A stretch of DNA of 64,000 nucleotides from Hofstenia miamia (taxonomy: Eukaryota > Xenacoelomorpha > Acoela). Position numbers and translations under genes: made by a program. Below the pieces are notes generated by a model. It saw nothing but the letters and a program-made list of their open reading frames with translations, was not told the DNA's origin and made no database searches. Positions 11,440-24,853 of the stretch are shown piece by piece. The stretch is taken from assembly GCA_004352715.1 (NCBI GenBank), contig SCFE01000039.1:1859543-1923542 (forward strand), in the 5' to 3' direction. Position 1 is the stretch's first letter, and every line of letters begins with the position of its first letter.

Positions 11440-12110
11440 TGCAATTGGTTGATTAGATTTTTCCAAAGTCTTTAACAAGATCTTGATTGACAAATTAATA
11501 AACCACTATTTCTCTCAAAACATTGCTAGTCTAGCATCGAATTAGCTGAATATTCCGCTTTAGAGACGTAAGTGAAATGATAGATTCTCAAATTGTCTGT
11601 CAGTAAATAGTGATGTTTCTCAGGGCATAGGCGGAAGCGGGACTGACAAAAAAGTAGTTCAGGTCGGGTCTAGAGATTTTGCTGACCGGTAAATGATATG
11701 ACGACAATACCCGATTGGAAAATATTTCACCACTTGCAAGATACACTTGTTTACTGTGAAAATAATTCACTAAATGAAGCAATTAAAACTATTCAATTAA
11801 TCGTAAGAAATTTTTCAAAAATGTCAGTATACATAAATTACGTATTAAAGTGAAGCAACTGAATTTCGTATAATACAACATTAGAGGCACGAAACTGGTA
11901 TAAATTGTCTGATTATTAATTTCAAAAACTTTTCTATTACACCTGCTGATAAGTTCAACTATCTAGAGGCAATGATTGATTCAATGTTTGCTTCAAAATT
12001 TCTTATAAATCCTATTGTCAAGAAAATGGTAATAGGTATAAGGCTATGACAGTTATATCTTGTAATGCAATAAATAAAGCTACCACCAATCTCAATATTA
12101 CAAAAATGTA
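11440..12110 (+). pseudogene. Old LINE reverse transcriptase remnant
   Basis: Across three frames, RT blocks follow in order. LDFSKVFNKILIDKLINHYF (about 11455-11515) is the palm block with the first catalytic aspartate context. SDVSQG (about 11608-11630) corresponds to the SG-PQG block. TLVYCENNSLNEAIKTIQ (about 11740) matches the segment just after the ADD motif. KFNYLEAMIDSMFASKF (about 11953-12002) is the K-YLG--ID block. The YADD itself is missing: between SDVSQG and TLVY lies about 100 bp of GC-richer dispersed repeat containing GGTCGGGTCTAGA. The remnant is heavily mutated. Confidence 0.6.
11634..11735. repeat. Dispersed GGTCGGGTCTAGA-type repeat inserted in LINE
   Basis: The 13-mer GGTCGGGTCTAGA here (about 11658) recurs at about 13867. 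The segment interrupts the RT remnant where the catalytic loop should be, which suggests a later insertion. Exact ends and target duplication are not clear. Confidence 0.4.
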
Positions 12111-13339
12111 GTAGTTATGAGCAACTTAAGCTATGCAAATGTAGTGTGCTACAAAAAATTGCACTACTATTAAAAATGACAAAAGTACAATAGGAATAGT
12201 TTTTAGTTGTCACATCTACTAAAACACAACACAATGTATAAATGACTAACTTTCAAAAAAACCAAAATATAGTTAGTTCTTGGTTTGGGCTCTAGCATTG
12301 ATTGTAGCATTTTGTTTCTTTCTAGAATTTTAGGCAGATAATTATACTCTCCTTGGCCTTGGTGTCCTTGGGTGCAATTTGCATTTTACCATCAATAATA
12401 AAAACACACAGTTATAGCACTATAATAAAATCGAAGTTGACCTACATTGCTCAAATATGGTAATGTAACACTGAGAAAATATAAAGAAAGATGATCAAAC
12501 TAAATATATTAATAACTATTCATTTAGCTCTATCATTGTCAAATAAGACGCATCACTTTAATTATAACAAGCCTCATTTGATGAGTCTGAAAGTGGTCCT
12601 TTTCCTTACATTTCAAATAGAATTGAAGCTATGGGGTATGTTGGTCACTAGATTCCAGTGAGCCATTTTTTATGTGAAATAAAATTATTTGTAAATAACT
12701 GGAAAAACATTTTCAAACATATTATTTTCTGATTTAGTTTACAAAATACCAAAACATAGTTGCTACACAATACAGAAATCGAGTTCTAATTTCTATTTTC
12801 ATATATGCTAATTATGTACACGCCATTTTATTTTGATGGCGTAAAAGAAAGGAATTTTAATTTGCATTATTTATATGTGTTCGCCATATTTTAATTTTAT
12901 CAAAATTTTGACATTAAGATGCAATTAATAGCAAAATTTAATGAAAAAACCAAATGGAATGTTACATTTGTTATAATTGAAAACTTTAATTCAACAACGT
13001 CAGATGGCGTAGCTAAGATTGTTCTTTAAGAAGGGCAATCATAGTTGGATAGCGGTCAAAAAAGTTTCTGCTAGATGCATTCCCAGTTCCTTAATTCAAT
13101 TCCTGGAGAATTGCGTATACAATTTAACAAATTTCACCGTGAGGGCTAAGAAATTGAAGAAAATTCACGAAGGAGAAAATATCCATCTGTAGCTTTTAAG
13201 CTACTCTTTTAAATAGTTATGAATAATTACTTAAAATGTTAAAGACTTTCACATAATTAAGAATGAAAATAATTTTGTTTAGTGAATATATCCTTCTTAT
13301 TACAAAAGGAATTTTCAATGTAGTATCCTATTCCTGAAC
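12111..13339. other. Noncoding AT-rich stretch
   Basis: No supported feature. Confidence 0.5.
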
Positions 13340-13394
13340 CAGTGGCGTACGCAAAGAGTGAAGGAGGGGACATTGTCGAATGCCCCCGGTCAGG
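13340..13394. repeat. Partial copy of the CAGTGGCGTACGCA hAT-type MITE family
   Basis: It starts CAGTGGCGTACGCA, identical to the end of the complete 67-bp element at 24779, and shares the following GG-ACAT-GT-GAAT-CCCC pattern. The other end is not recognisable, so boundaries are approximate. Confidence 0.5.
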
Positions 13395-14228
13395 TTTTCA
13401 AAATTGATTTCGACTAGTTATGTAAAAAATATCGCTAAAAAATTTAAAATCTATTGTCGTGAAATGCACTTTTAGGGTTTATTTTCTCAATATATTAGAA
13501 AATTTTTGCGGTTTTTCGTCCCGCTTTTGGTCATGACTGAGATGTACTACCCCCCCCCATCCGAAAATCCCTTGTTCTTAACCCATATAGTTTAACTTAA
13601 TCCGTCTGCAATCATACCCCATTTAATTGTAAAACATGAGCTGAATCCTTACTGTCTTGCTACGACTATTAGTTAAAATCTTCATATCAACGATGAGCAA
13701 AAAATTTTGTTTTGAACAACAATAGTCTTTGTGCAAAATTTCCTTAGGAAAGAAGAAACCCTTCGGTTTGAAAGCATTGTGCCTGTGCATACACTGTGGA
13801 TGTGGATGTGTTGCTGTTCAAATCAGCACCCAAATGAGCCTGAAAGGCACAAATTTTAACTTTAAGTGTGGGTCGGGTCTAGAATAAGCCGGGTCAATAC
13901 ATGTTTCATCTCTAACCTGACCTACATACATCGACCTAAGATTGCCCTTAAAATGACAATTTTTAAAAAAATAATTGAAAGTGCTAATTTTATAAATTGA
14001 TATTTGCTTCAATTACAGAGGATACATCAGCCATTATATTTAGAAATTTTTGCATCTTATCCAATGCATGATTTACCAAAAGCCTAATGAAATGATATCA
14101 TATAAAAAGAACAAAAGTTTCTGATAATTTTAAAAAGTTTTGTTTCAGAGCAGGAGTGAGGCAAATGATTTTGTGAAGTGATTTTTTATAATCTACATTC
14201 CATATTAAATTATTGAGAGCGCTTCATA
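13395..14228. other. Noncoding stretch with dispersed repeat
   Basis: About 13861-13925 holds a GGGTCGGGTCTAGA ... CCGGGTCAATAC ... CTGACCTA segment of the same dispersed family as 11658. No gene seen. Confidence 0.5.
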
Positions 14229-15450
14229 CACTGGGGTGACAAAATGCTACGTACACCTACATGTATATGCAAAATAAAAAAATTATAGAGAAAAACAAAA
14301 ATAAAACAGTTTTCAGTATTTAATACATCATCCATGTCTTCTTAGAGCCATTTCCACTCTATTTGGCATGCTTTCGTATAATTTTTCTATTGTTTACACA
14401 GAAATCGAGTTCCAAATTGTTCGAACAACAGAATCCAAGTTCTCCCAAGAAATAGCTTGATTTTTCAAACTTTGCTTCAAAATTGCCCACATGTTTAAAC
14501 CAGGGCTAAATGGGGGTCAGTTTTCAACCTCAATGTTGTTTTCTTCGAAAAAATCTTTGACTATTTTGGCTTTTTGTATGGGTACATTGTCTTGTTGAAA
14601 AACGTACCCAGGCATAGGAATCTCCTCTTTTGCATTTTCCAACAAACTGACATACCCTGATGAATTGAGAGCATTCGGGCAAGAATATAAAACTTTTTTA
14701 CCATCGGAATGGATCGCACCCCAGTACATAATGGATCTTCTATCTGTGGACATTGACTTAGCGTGTGCATCTGAAAATCGGGTACCATTTTTTCGCCAAA
14801 CAACTACGTTTCCATCGCTACTGAGTTTTACCCGGGTCTCGTCACTGAAGATCACTTGTTTCCAGTCGCCAACTGTTATGTTGCGTCTTTGTCGGAGCCA
14901 TCGAAACCTGACATGGACATTTTTTTCGTCAAAGTGGGTTTTTTGGCGGCTGATCTGCTGAAAATTCCGTTTTTATGCAGAATTCTGCGAATAGTGCGAA
15001 CCGAGACTGTCGAACTGCTAGAAAAACTGTTGCACTCAGTAGTGACACGCCTTATGCTTTGCTTTAGGTCATTTTTCACACGACGTAACAGTAAATTTTA
15101 GTCTCTTTTTGTCAATTTTTGTTTTCTCCCCGTTGATTTACCAGCTGTAAATGTACCATTTCTTTCATATCTCACAAAAATAGATCTGCTTTTTTAAATC
15201 GAGAACTTCTACTATTTTCTTCCATGAATAATGTTGTTTTCGCAGAATAACGATTTGCGAAACAATAGAATCAGGCAATGGTTTTCCCATTTCAAGCGTT
15301 TTATGCTATTGCAAAACGTAATATGACTGAATTTTTTATTAATTAACAATGTATTACAAACGCGATGATTTGGTAGCTTCAGTTGATTCATTTAGAATGG
15401 TGGTAAAATTTATAACCAGATGTACGTAGCATATTTTTAATATTAGGGTC
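14229..15450 (-). mobile_element. Degenerate Tc1-type (DD34E) element
   Basis: The left end follows a TA (14227-14228) and reads CACTGGGGTGACAAAATGCT. The inner block ATGCTACGTACA recurs inverted at the right end (about 15420-15436), whose outermost bases are degenerate. Minus-strand transposase blocks run from an N-terminal MGKPLPDSIVSQI (about 15290), through a helix-turn-helix-like SVRTIRRILHKNGIFSR, to IFSDETRVKL (first Asp), SIMYWGAI, GYVFQQDNVP (second Asp) and ENNIEVEN. After that the expected W is a stop, and the NPIENLW block with the catalytic Glu is reduced to GLNMWAIL by a small deletion. There are other stops between the blocks, so it is inactive. Confidence 0.88.
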
Positions 15451-17262
15451 TTAACAAAAGTTAATCTTTTCAATGATTCGAAACTTTAGCTGTAAACTCA
15501 ATAAACCCACAGTAATTAGTCTCAACAAAACTCCATAATTGAAAAGTGATTGTTCAAAAATGAGCTTATCCAATGAATTTCTCATTTTAAGCATATTCTG
15601 TGAAAAATTTCAATAATTGAGAAGACCCAAAACTACATATGATTAACCCTAAGCTACTTTATTTTAGAAATGCACAAAGATTTTTCCATGATTTTGAACA
15701 ATTTTCTCCAAACTTATTAAGTTGGAAATCTTGGAATATTAACAAATCTCTTGTAAAATGATGAAAGAAGTGAACACTAATGTTCAAAATTATTCCTGTG
15801 CCCAAAATACATAGTTTTCAAATGAAAACTCAGATTCAAATTCTTCATACCTAATGCTTAGAGAATTAATATGTTCAAAGCCTATGAGAGCAAAGTTTTG
15901 AGTTCCTGGGGACCAGAAATTTTGAACAAGGGTTCGATAAAGGATTTTGAGTGGACGAGATATTAAAGCGTAAATGAAAAAAGAGACACTATGGTTTTTC
16001 CGGTTCTGAATGACCTATGTTAATTTGTAAGTTATGAGAGGTACATTTGTTTGAATTAATTATAATTATCAATGATTTTAAAAAAAATATTAGTTGACAT
16101 TAGTTTGAATTATATCATAAATATCAAAAATATATTCAAAATGTAATTTATTTTTAATATTTATCTTTTTTGCTAGATAACCAACATAAATTTCCAAGGC
16201 AAACAAAGAATAAATTGCAAAACTTTGAACAAATATAATTTGAGGAAATCTTTGTTTCGAACCAAGTTGTAGCTTAGTTTACTTTGAAAATTCATAAGCC
16301 ATAGACAAACACTATCTATCTATCTATCCATCTATCTATCTATCCATCTATCTATCTATCTATCTATCTGTGCATATAATATATATATATTTTTTTTGAG
16401 GAACCTTTTGCCCTAACTCCAAAAATCATACAGAGCGCCAGTATATATTTTGATAAAAGGACTTTGTATTATAATTTAAGCTAAAATTTAAAATTCATTT
16501 TTAATTTTAATTTTTATAAGACTAAAAAAATCGGTAATATCTCGACATTCGTCAGCTTATGTGAATCAATTACACTTAATATCTCTTTTCTGGATTGGAA
16601 TGAACTATAAGTTTTAAAATTTTTAGACCGACTGCTTGTTACAAAGAAAAATATAATTATGAAAAATCTAGATATGCGTAGATTGTCTGGAATGTGCAAA
16701 GTGAATACAACGTATAGCTAAACCATTTAAAGGCATTGTAAGAAAACAGTCCTTCCAAGAATAACCTATCAAAAAAAATTATGTATTAATTATTGATTAT
16801 CTGTTGATTTAAACAATTTCACAAGTATTTCGTTTTTATTACTGGTTAAGCAAGTGGTTTCTCTTCATTTAATAAAGGTTTTTACACTGTGGATACGTGT
16901 CCATAAGACAGATTCTTACTTTTGTCCCTAGTCACGATTAGGTGCTAGATAGAATGTGACTGGTTATTGTCTCTTTGGGTGGCTGCATTTTTATTATGTT
17001 TACCAAAATTTGAAGCTTTTTTAAGAATATATTGGAAAAATTGTGTGCAAAAATTAAAATTTAATGTTATAAATGAAATGAAAAATAATGTTCCCTTTTG
17101 AAATTCGTAGTAATGACTTTGTTGACAATATTGTTAGTTTGTTTGTCTAAAAACAAATATTAATTACGATAATGGATGATAGTGATGAGAAATGAAATTA
17201 GCATAGATACGATTTCATAGAAGAATTTCGTAAACCATATTGCATAACATTCATTTGACTGT
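15451..17262. other. Noncoding AT-rich stretch
   Basis: Contains only the (TCTA)n tract at 16311-16370, a short (TA)n, and ATACAGAGCGCC at 16428-16439, the exact reverse complement of 1281-1292. Confidence 0.55.
16311..16370. repeat. (TCTA)n microsatellite
   Basis: About 15 TCTA units with two TCCA variants. Confidence 0.93.
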
Positions 17263-17344
17263 ATAAAACGGAATATTTGGCTGCCCGTGTGAATTGTGAT
17301 TAATTTATGAAATTGTAATTGATGCATAAAATATTCCGTTTTAT
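17263..17344. repeat. 16-bp perfect inverted repeat (hairpin)
   Basis: ATAAAACGGAATATTT (17263-17278) pairs perfectly with AAATATTCCGTTTTAT (17329-17344) across a 50-nt loop. No T-run, gene or target duplication explains it; it may be a very small MITE. Confidence 0.7.
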
Positions 17345-18622
17345 CCTAACCGACATTCTAAAGTAGAGTATTTTTTAATCAATTTTTAAAACGACCCCCC
17401 ACTTGCTAACTAAGCATCGTTAGAAATAATTTGAAAATTAAACTTGCCTTTCCATACAATGTCAATTATTTAAATCGATGGACGATAATTAGCTACGGGT
17501 TTCCTTGCATTATTTTGATGAGTATTCGACCTAAGGGACATGTATCCTTTGTTTGTTTACAAGGGGGCTGTATTCAGTGGGCACGGCTTGACGTCTATGT
17601 AGCTAACGCTCTAAAAGAAATTAATTTAGCGTAAAAATCATTAGCTAAATTTATATTTTATTCTCGAAACTAATTATATTGAAAGGTTGTTTGTTCTGGA
17701 TAAAGAGAATATTAAAAAACTCTACAATATTGTAAGAACCGTTCAAGTAACTTGAATGGATTTTGACCTCAACTCAATTAAGTGGAAAATTTTTTCAATA
17801 GATGGGCATGTATTAATTCGATGCATGTCATTGTTTGAAGCTAACCAACTTTTAAAGTCTGCCTTGTTTGAAATTTTTGATGGATTAGGCAAAATTTGAT
17901 TGAATCGTTTATTCAAAGCGACCGCAAGGTTCACTACTAATTAAGAAATCAGCGAAGCGTACTGTGCTTCGATTAATTTAGCTTACGATTAATTTTGTCT
18001 CCTAGAGAGAGAAATTTTGTATAATGGTAGGGTCCAGTAAACCTTGCTTTTGTATCTCTCCAAATTGTCAATCATAAAGAAATTTTAATGTTCCACATCA
18101 CTGGTAGAGATATTGTTTTTTTCCCTCACACTGTAATCTATTTGTCATAAACACTTTGGGAATATTAAATAATATACTTGATCACGTGATTAGAGGAATT
18201 ACAACGACGAATAAAGTCTTTTATCAAACTAATGAACACATTTGGTATAAGAAATTTATTACTCCAGAAATTTTTCTTAACTTCCTTATCTCATGCATGT
18301 ACATTTAGTGATCGAGTTTGGAATTTATGTATAAAAAACAGGTTATGAAATAGCCTATGTCATGTATTGCCGCAGGTTATATCATATTGGTTCTTCTCCA
18401 AATGGAATTATTTTGAAAAAACGTGAAGAAAAATTCATTATCGAATTAAAAATGACAATAGCTTCATGTAGTTTCTCTTCAAATGTAATGTATTCATTAA
18501 TTATTAATTATAAATTACCAGGAACAAATAAATAACCATTTCTACAATTGAAATGGAAAAACCTTTCAATGTATAATTTGTAAAATCGTGGAAGATAATA
18601 GCAAATATTATTTACCAGACAA

Positions 18623-18674
<52 letters not shown>

Positions 18675-21600
18675 GTATATGCATTCATATATATCAAATT
18701 TATTAATTTTGAGGTATTTTATCTTGTGTGTTAATAAGCTATTCTGCTTATATCCACCTTGCTCTTGCGTTCAACCTTCTCATAGTGAAGAAATTTGTAT
18801 AAACTATCGAATCGACATCATGTATTCTAAGATAGGTTATCACCAAATTAGTACATGAGGATGATTAATTAAGTTTATCTGATATTAATATTCCAGAATT
18901 GGAAAGGAAAAATCTACATAAACTTTAAAAATACTAATAATATGAATATATACAGTCTTTGTAAGTATATATGTTTTTATATATATATATATATATTTAT
19001 GTTTGTATTTTTAATATATCTGACACATCTATTTTCTATGCGTGTATTTCACCAACTAGGTTAGAGTTTTTCATTCAATTATCAGATATTAAACTATAGT
19101 ATACCATTTAGAAATGATAGAAATTTTAAACTTTTCAGTATTAAGGCAAAATTTGATGATTGGTCTTTTTGAAATTTTAAGTTGATATCACAGATTCTAT
19201 GCTAGGGAAAACGTCATGTATGATTTTATAAATGACTTTCTCTTGATGTAACTCAAATTTGAATTAAGTAATGTTAGGCTGTTATCCATGCATGTGTACA
19301 AAACGTTTTTGCTGAGATTTGAGAAAAATGATCGAAAAATGTTTCTCCAAGCTATTTGAATAGATTTTAAAATTTTAAAATGGGTTTTGCTTGTACAATA
19401 AAGAGTTTGAATATTCAAGATATAAACGCAATATTTCATTGTATCGTATTACATACTTCACTAGAAAATTCACTGAATATCTAATTTGCTTGACGTGCTG
19501 ACAATAAAATAGGAAATACCACAAACAGTTAAGTTCAAATCATTTTTGAAAAAACTCTAATATTTATCAAAATTGCTATTAAATAATTATTTTTTTCTAC
19601 GCGTCTGCAATGCAATTGCATATATATATGTCCATATCTACATATACATAGGTTCTTGTTTGGCTTACAAATTTGAGCGTGAAATGTTTGAAAATCGATT
19701 TCAAACTAATTATATCGTCTGATTTCCGCATCTTGGTGAATTAAAGGAAATAAAAATCGAATTCTATACAACAATCTCTTTGAAATAAACATCTTTTTAT
19801 GTGAAATAATAAATTTTAGTGTTTTTTAATTTAGGTATTCAATTACTGTCAAATAATCAATTTAAATATACATTTAATTATATTTCTTTGATAATATCTT
19901 TAAGTGAGGGAGCTTCAGAAAATTTCAATGAATTGAAAATGTCGCTAAAAGTAATTTTAAATTAAAATTTTAAATATTTTTTCTAAAGAATTGGGTATCA
20001 CGCAGCGACAAAATAATTACCTCATTCTGTAAAAATTAAGTGAATATTGTGTTCACTTTACAAAGAAAATAAATTTGAGTATATTTAATTCTATGCAATT
20101 CTCAGGTTGCAATTATTTTTTTTTAATTTTGTTTGTTTTTCAAATTAATATGATAAGGCTGTGAAAAGTAATTTTAATTAGTATTTTTGTGAAAAGTATA
20201 CTTTCATCAGCTGTTCATCAATCATTACCTCAAGAAGGCTCATGAGAAACTGTCTAGGAATGTGGCTCATATTAGGAGAGTACACAACTTAATTTCGAGG
20301 ATTGAATCAAGATTTTTAACTGATGATCTATTACAATGTAATAAAATTCTAAACAAATATTTAAACTTACTGCAAGTTTTCACCTAAAATGATTAAACTA
20401 TTATAATATTTACAGAAAAAGACGAAATAACCCTTAGTGAATAAATAAAGAGGTTATGTTACTAGCAAATTTACATTGAGTATGATATGAGATTTGTTTG
20501 CATAATCATACCTCTATAACGTTTTTAAACTGACGTCTAATGATCAGTAAAAGTTGATCGAATTTTGCATTCATTTCTGTCGCACGGTTTGAGCAAAATG
20601 AATGCTAACAATTTATTTTCCCTCTCAAAATTCGTAAATGTAATTGTGTTTGAAGAAAGGCAATTTTACTTTGTGTAGATTTTCATTGAAATTTTGCTAT
20701 CATTATTTTATGCAATTGATTACATAATGTACTATAATTTGCAAAAAAACACTAAAAATTTGAGATTAATTGCTGACAGGATTTTCAATTTTTCCACAAA
20801 CCAGATAAACTAAGAATACTCTGCTTGACCTTACTGAGTGAACTGCAGTAATTTCGCAGAAGGCCGTTCAAATTAATACACTTTAAAACAAATTAAATAT
20901 TTATAAAACAAGGCATAGTAATTCTTCTTTTAAAAAAATAATTAAAAATTATTTGAAAATTAAAGGTTTTTTCAAATCAATCACAGCATTTCTGCGCTGG
21001 AATGAAATTGAATAAAATATATATTTAAGTGTTTCTGTCTGTTAAAAGACAATTTGTCGCCTCTTTGCGTCATCAAATAATCAACTTTTGATGCCAGTCT
21101 TGCTCGCACTATTAAATCCATAAATGGTCGGTTAAAAACAGCTAATTCATTGTTATCTTTCGAGATTTTTTGTCCACTTCAAAGGAAAGGACAAAAACTT
21201 GGAAAAATTTTGACAATTGACTGTCACATGGTCAACATTAAATGTGACATTTACTTTATAAAAAAAGTGCCTGTCGGCTTAAGAAGCTGTTTCATAAAAA
21301 ATTTGAACGAGAGATATTAATGGTTTTATTTTTTCAGCCATATATTTATTTATTGAAAAAATTAACATTAGATAAACTCTTTTTAAATTTGTCTAAACTT
21401 GTGTTGCAACATGATTCCTATATAAATTATATTTTTAATAGAAGCATTGTATTACAATAATTTTATTTAATCGCATCTAGGCGGTTAATTTAAAAGCGGT
21501 GTCTTTGTTATCGTCTGACTACTCAATTACTTTTAGAGATGAAAAATAATGAGCGAAATGATTTGTCGAGCGATTAAAAATTGTTGGATTCTCATATCAA

Positions 21601-24600
21601 AGGCTCCATTTCAGTCAGCGATCTGCTCCCTGAAGACTTCTGGAGTTCACTCATTAATTGGGCTGTTAATGAATTTTAAATTAGAAAATTGGGTATAGAC
21701 TAATTTTGCAAATGTCAAACTTTGCATGTTTTGAGTTTGTGCGTAGGAAAAATTAATGTGACTGCAGATGAATTTTAAACTATATATTTATGGTTTAAAA
21801 TAAAAGCTAAATTTTATCATAAAAATACTTTTATGTTTTAAGCATTATTCACAAGCATGCTTTTTGTAAGTTAAAATTACTTTTGTACCTCAAAACAAAA
21901 CAATGCACTGTGCATGTGTCATATATCAATGATAAAGACGATTTTTATAAATTGAATTTGTTTGCACTAATAAAGTTGTCTAAAACCAGTCAGCGTCGTT
22001 TGTACCCAAGAGTCAGCAATTTTTTATTATTGATTAACAGCTCTGGTGATATTTGTAGTGTTGAATCCGCATCCGAGGCTGGTAATTGCTCTTAAGAGAG
22101 TAAATGGCGGCTGTAAGATGCACTTAATCAATATTGTGATTAATTATTTGTGAATAAATTCCTAATTTATAATGCTATTTTCTTTGTGTCACCTTCGATG
22201 TAATTGATTAATCAGAACTAAATAAATGTCAGCTATTTCCATACACTGGAAATTGATTAAAGTTTAATGAAATGGTGGTTTTATCTTAGTCGAGGTTTTT
22301 CTAATTAACTTGGATAATTTCATTATACATCTAAAAAAGTGATAACATCATGTAATTGGATTTGATTAGGTTTATATTTAAACTCGATCAGTTTCCCACA
22401 TCAAAATTTTTTTAGAAAGTTGAGCAAATTCAATGCTCTTTTAAAATTTAAATGTAGTTTTGATAAATATTCATTCATTACAAATTATACAACCATTTGA
22501 AAAAACAAAATGATCAATTTTTATTTTTCAAACTCTCATGTTCTTTTTTAAATGTAATCAACTACTTTGGAAAAACTATTTAGAAATGATTCGATTGGAT
22601 ATTGCTTTTTGAATGGGAACCAATTCGATTGGATGATAGTTTTATCTTAATAAACTACAAAACTATAAGAAACTCCAGATAGATAGGTTCACAGTATTAG
22701 TTTGTATTTAACGTTAATCCACCAATTTACTTCAAAATGTAGTGGGCTACATCACATAATAAACTGAAAAATGCAAATTTTGATTCACTGACATAAAAAT
22801 GTATTAAATTAAGATCCTCATTAAATTGTTACTGCAAGTGGCCGTTACGCTATGTATGTTAATAAAAGCAAATATTTTCAAGAGTCAACAACAAATATAA
22901 AAATGCAAAGCTAATTGTTTATGTGTAATGTCAATCAATTCTATATTGATTTTGCGCAAAAAATGTACTCTGAATACGGCGATTTTTACAATACGTGTTT
23001 AGCTATAAATTTTAATGTTGAAATTTCAAGCAATGAAGGAAAACCAAGTTTATTATGAATACCAGCCTTTATTGTGGCGAATACTAAGAACTCATTGCTC
23101 AGTTTTCCAATATTGATTTTTTCAATTCAAAAACATTCTCAAAATACTTAAGAAATTCAAAAATTAGAAGTAAAACCTTGCCTACGTTCCTTGATTTGAG
23201 TGAGGGTTTTGAACTAGTAACTGCTTATGTGAATGTAGTATTACATTATGCTTTCGGTTGATTTTACAATTGTTATCAATATTAGTAACTGCTAATAACT
23301 GGGTGTCAAATTCTTAGGTGTAAATGAATAAAAAAATATAATTCGAACGATGGACTCCTTTGAACAAGGCATACTGTGAGCAATACGGCCGTACGTATAT
23401 AAGCCATCAAAATTTCTATCAGCATAATGGTTAAGGACTAATAATTAGAATTGAGAAAATGTAACAGAATTTTGACAACATTACAAAACTTATGCTAATT
23501 TAATAGATTTGTCGATAATGCTTTATCATTTTCTGGAAAAATGTCATGAAATTGTTTACTGGAACTAGTTTGTCGTTCCGGTAGTTTTATTCATGCACAA
23601 ATATTTTTCAGACGAAAAATAGTTTTTTGAAAATAACTCATGTAATAAATCTGTTCAGTTCCAAGAATTATTGATTTATTATTTTAGAGTAAAATTCACT
23701 GCAAGCATCCTTATTAGTTGGCCCATGCTGAAATCTTAATCGGTTTTTTTAAATTTGCCATTTTTTAACTTGCTGAAAGCAAGGTCAGAATCAATACCAT
23801 AACTAGGAATGCTTCAATGAATTAATTTAGGTGACCCATATTTTTCAGTATTAATATTTGAGAAAGTTGCCTAAAATATTTTTACATTTATCAATTCAAT
23901 GGAAAAATCTGCAAATAAATTCCATACGTGAGGAGGATGAGTTAAAATACGTGAACTTTAAGTCTAGTTTTGATAAAGCTCCTTTCGTTTATAAAATTTT
24001 TGTCAAATGGATAAATTGTCAAAATCAGTTATAATATGGTATTAATTTAACTAAAGATTATAGAAAACGATTTCTTTTAAAATTAGCACACGATCAATTG
24101 ATGAATTGATGAAAGGTTAATTGCTCTAGTTTGAGATTTATGTATTGCTAAGTATTATATCACATGTCAAATGATTTCTTTACTATGGTCTGCATTTGAC
24201 AGATAATTTTATCTTTTATTTAAACTGAACCAATGTATCAAAAAGCTTATATAGTAAAACGAAAAATCGATTTAAACATATGACAGCTGAGTTTGTAACA
24301 ATCCAAAGGCTAAAATTTAATGTTTGATTTAAACATTAATTTTCGAATTATCTTCTAGACAATTATATCACATGTACAATATTTCTTATTTATTAAATAA
24401 AGGGATCATTCCTTCAATTTAATGTTTAATCTCTAATTACCGCAAGATTAGTTACATTCTATTAATAAAATTATTTTCATAAAAAGTTGAATGATACAAA
24501 ATAATTGTCCACATTTCCAATAAACAATATTTTCGAAAGAATTATTGTTTTACAGAGAATAATTGGCCTTTGCTGATTCCGTTAACATATATGGGATGAA

Positions 24601-24770
24601 AAACTTCAGCGTTTCATTGATTACGCTGTATTTTATTTTATTTAAGCTATTAAACAAGACCTAGTATCGCATTTTTTAAGTAATGATTAAGAATTGAAAA
24701 CTTAAGCAAAATATGCATATCCATTCCATTTAAGGACAAGAGCCTTCGAAAATCCCAGTGTGAATTTGCA
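17345..24770. other. Long noncoding AT-rich stretch
   Basis: No gene, transposase or RNA gene recognised over 7.4 kb. There is a long (TA)n tract at 18625-18668 and smaller ones near 18978. Many TAAT/ATTA cores occur, but at this base composition they are expected by chance. Confidence 0.5.
18625..18668. repeat. (TA)n microsatellite
   Basis: About 22 TA units. Confidence 0.93.
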
Positions 24771-24778
24771 GAATGTAC

Positions 24779-24845
24779 CAGTGGCGTACGCAGGGAGGGA
24801 CATGGTGGAATATCCCCCCGTCAGAACATCTTGCGTACGCGCCTG
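24779..24845. mobile_element. 67-bp hAT-type micro-MITE with 8-bp target duplication
   Basis: It begins CAGTGGCGTACGCA and ends TGCGTACGCGCCTG, an inverted pair with 12 of 14 matches. It is flanked directly by GAATGTAC at 24771-24778 and 24846-24853. An 8-bp duplication and CA-TG ends with a CAGxGGCG core fit non-autonomous hAT elements. The internal part is only about 39 bp. Confidence 0.85.
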
Positions 24846-24853
24846 GAATGTAC

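Noticed and set aside
14561-15101. Several plus- and minus-strand frames in the Tc1 element
   Set aside because: Alternative frames of one transposase; only the blocks with SDET, FQQDN and the HTH belong to it.
17345-24770. TAAT/ATTA clusters as a homeodomain enhancer near SKOR
   Set aside because: Such cores are expected by chance at this AT content, and no conservation evidence is available.
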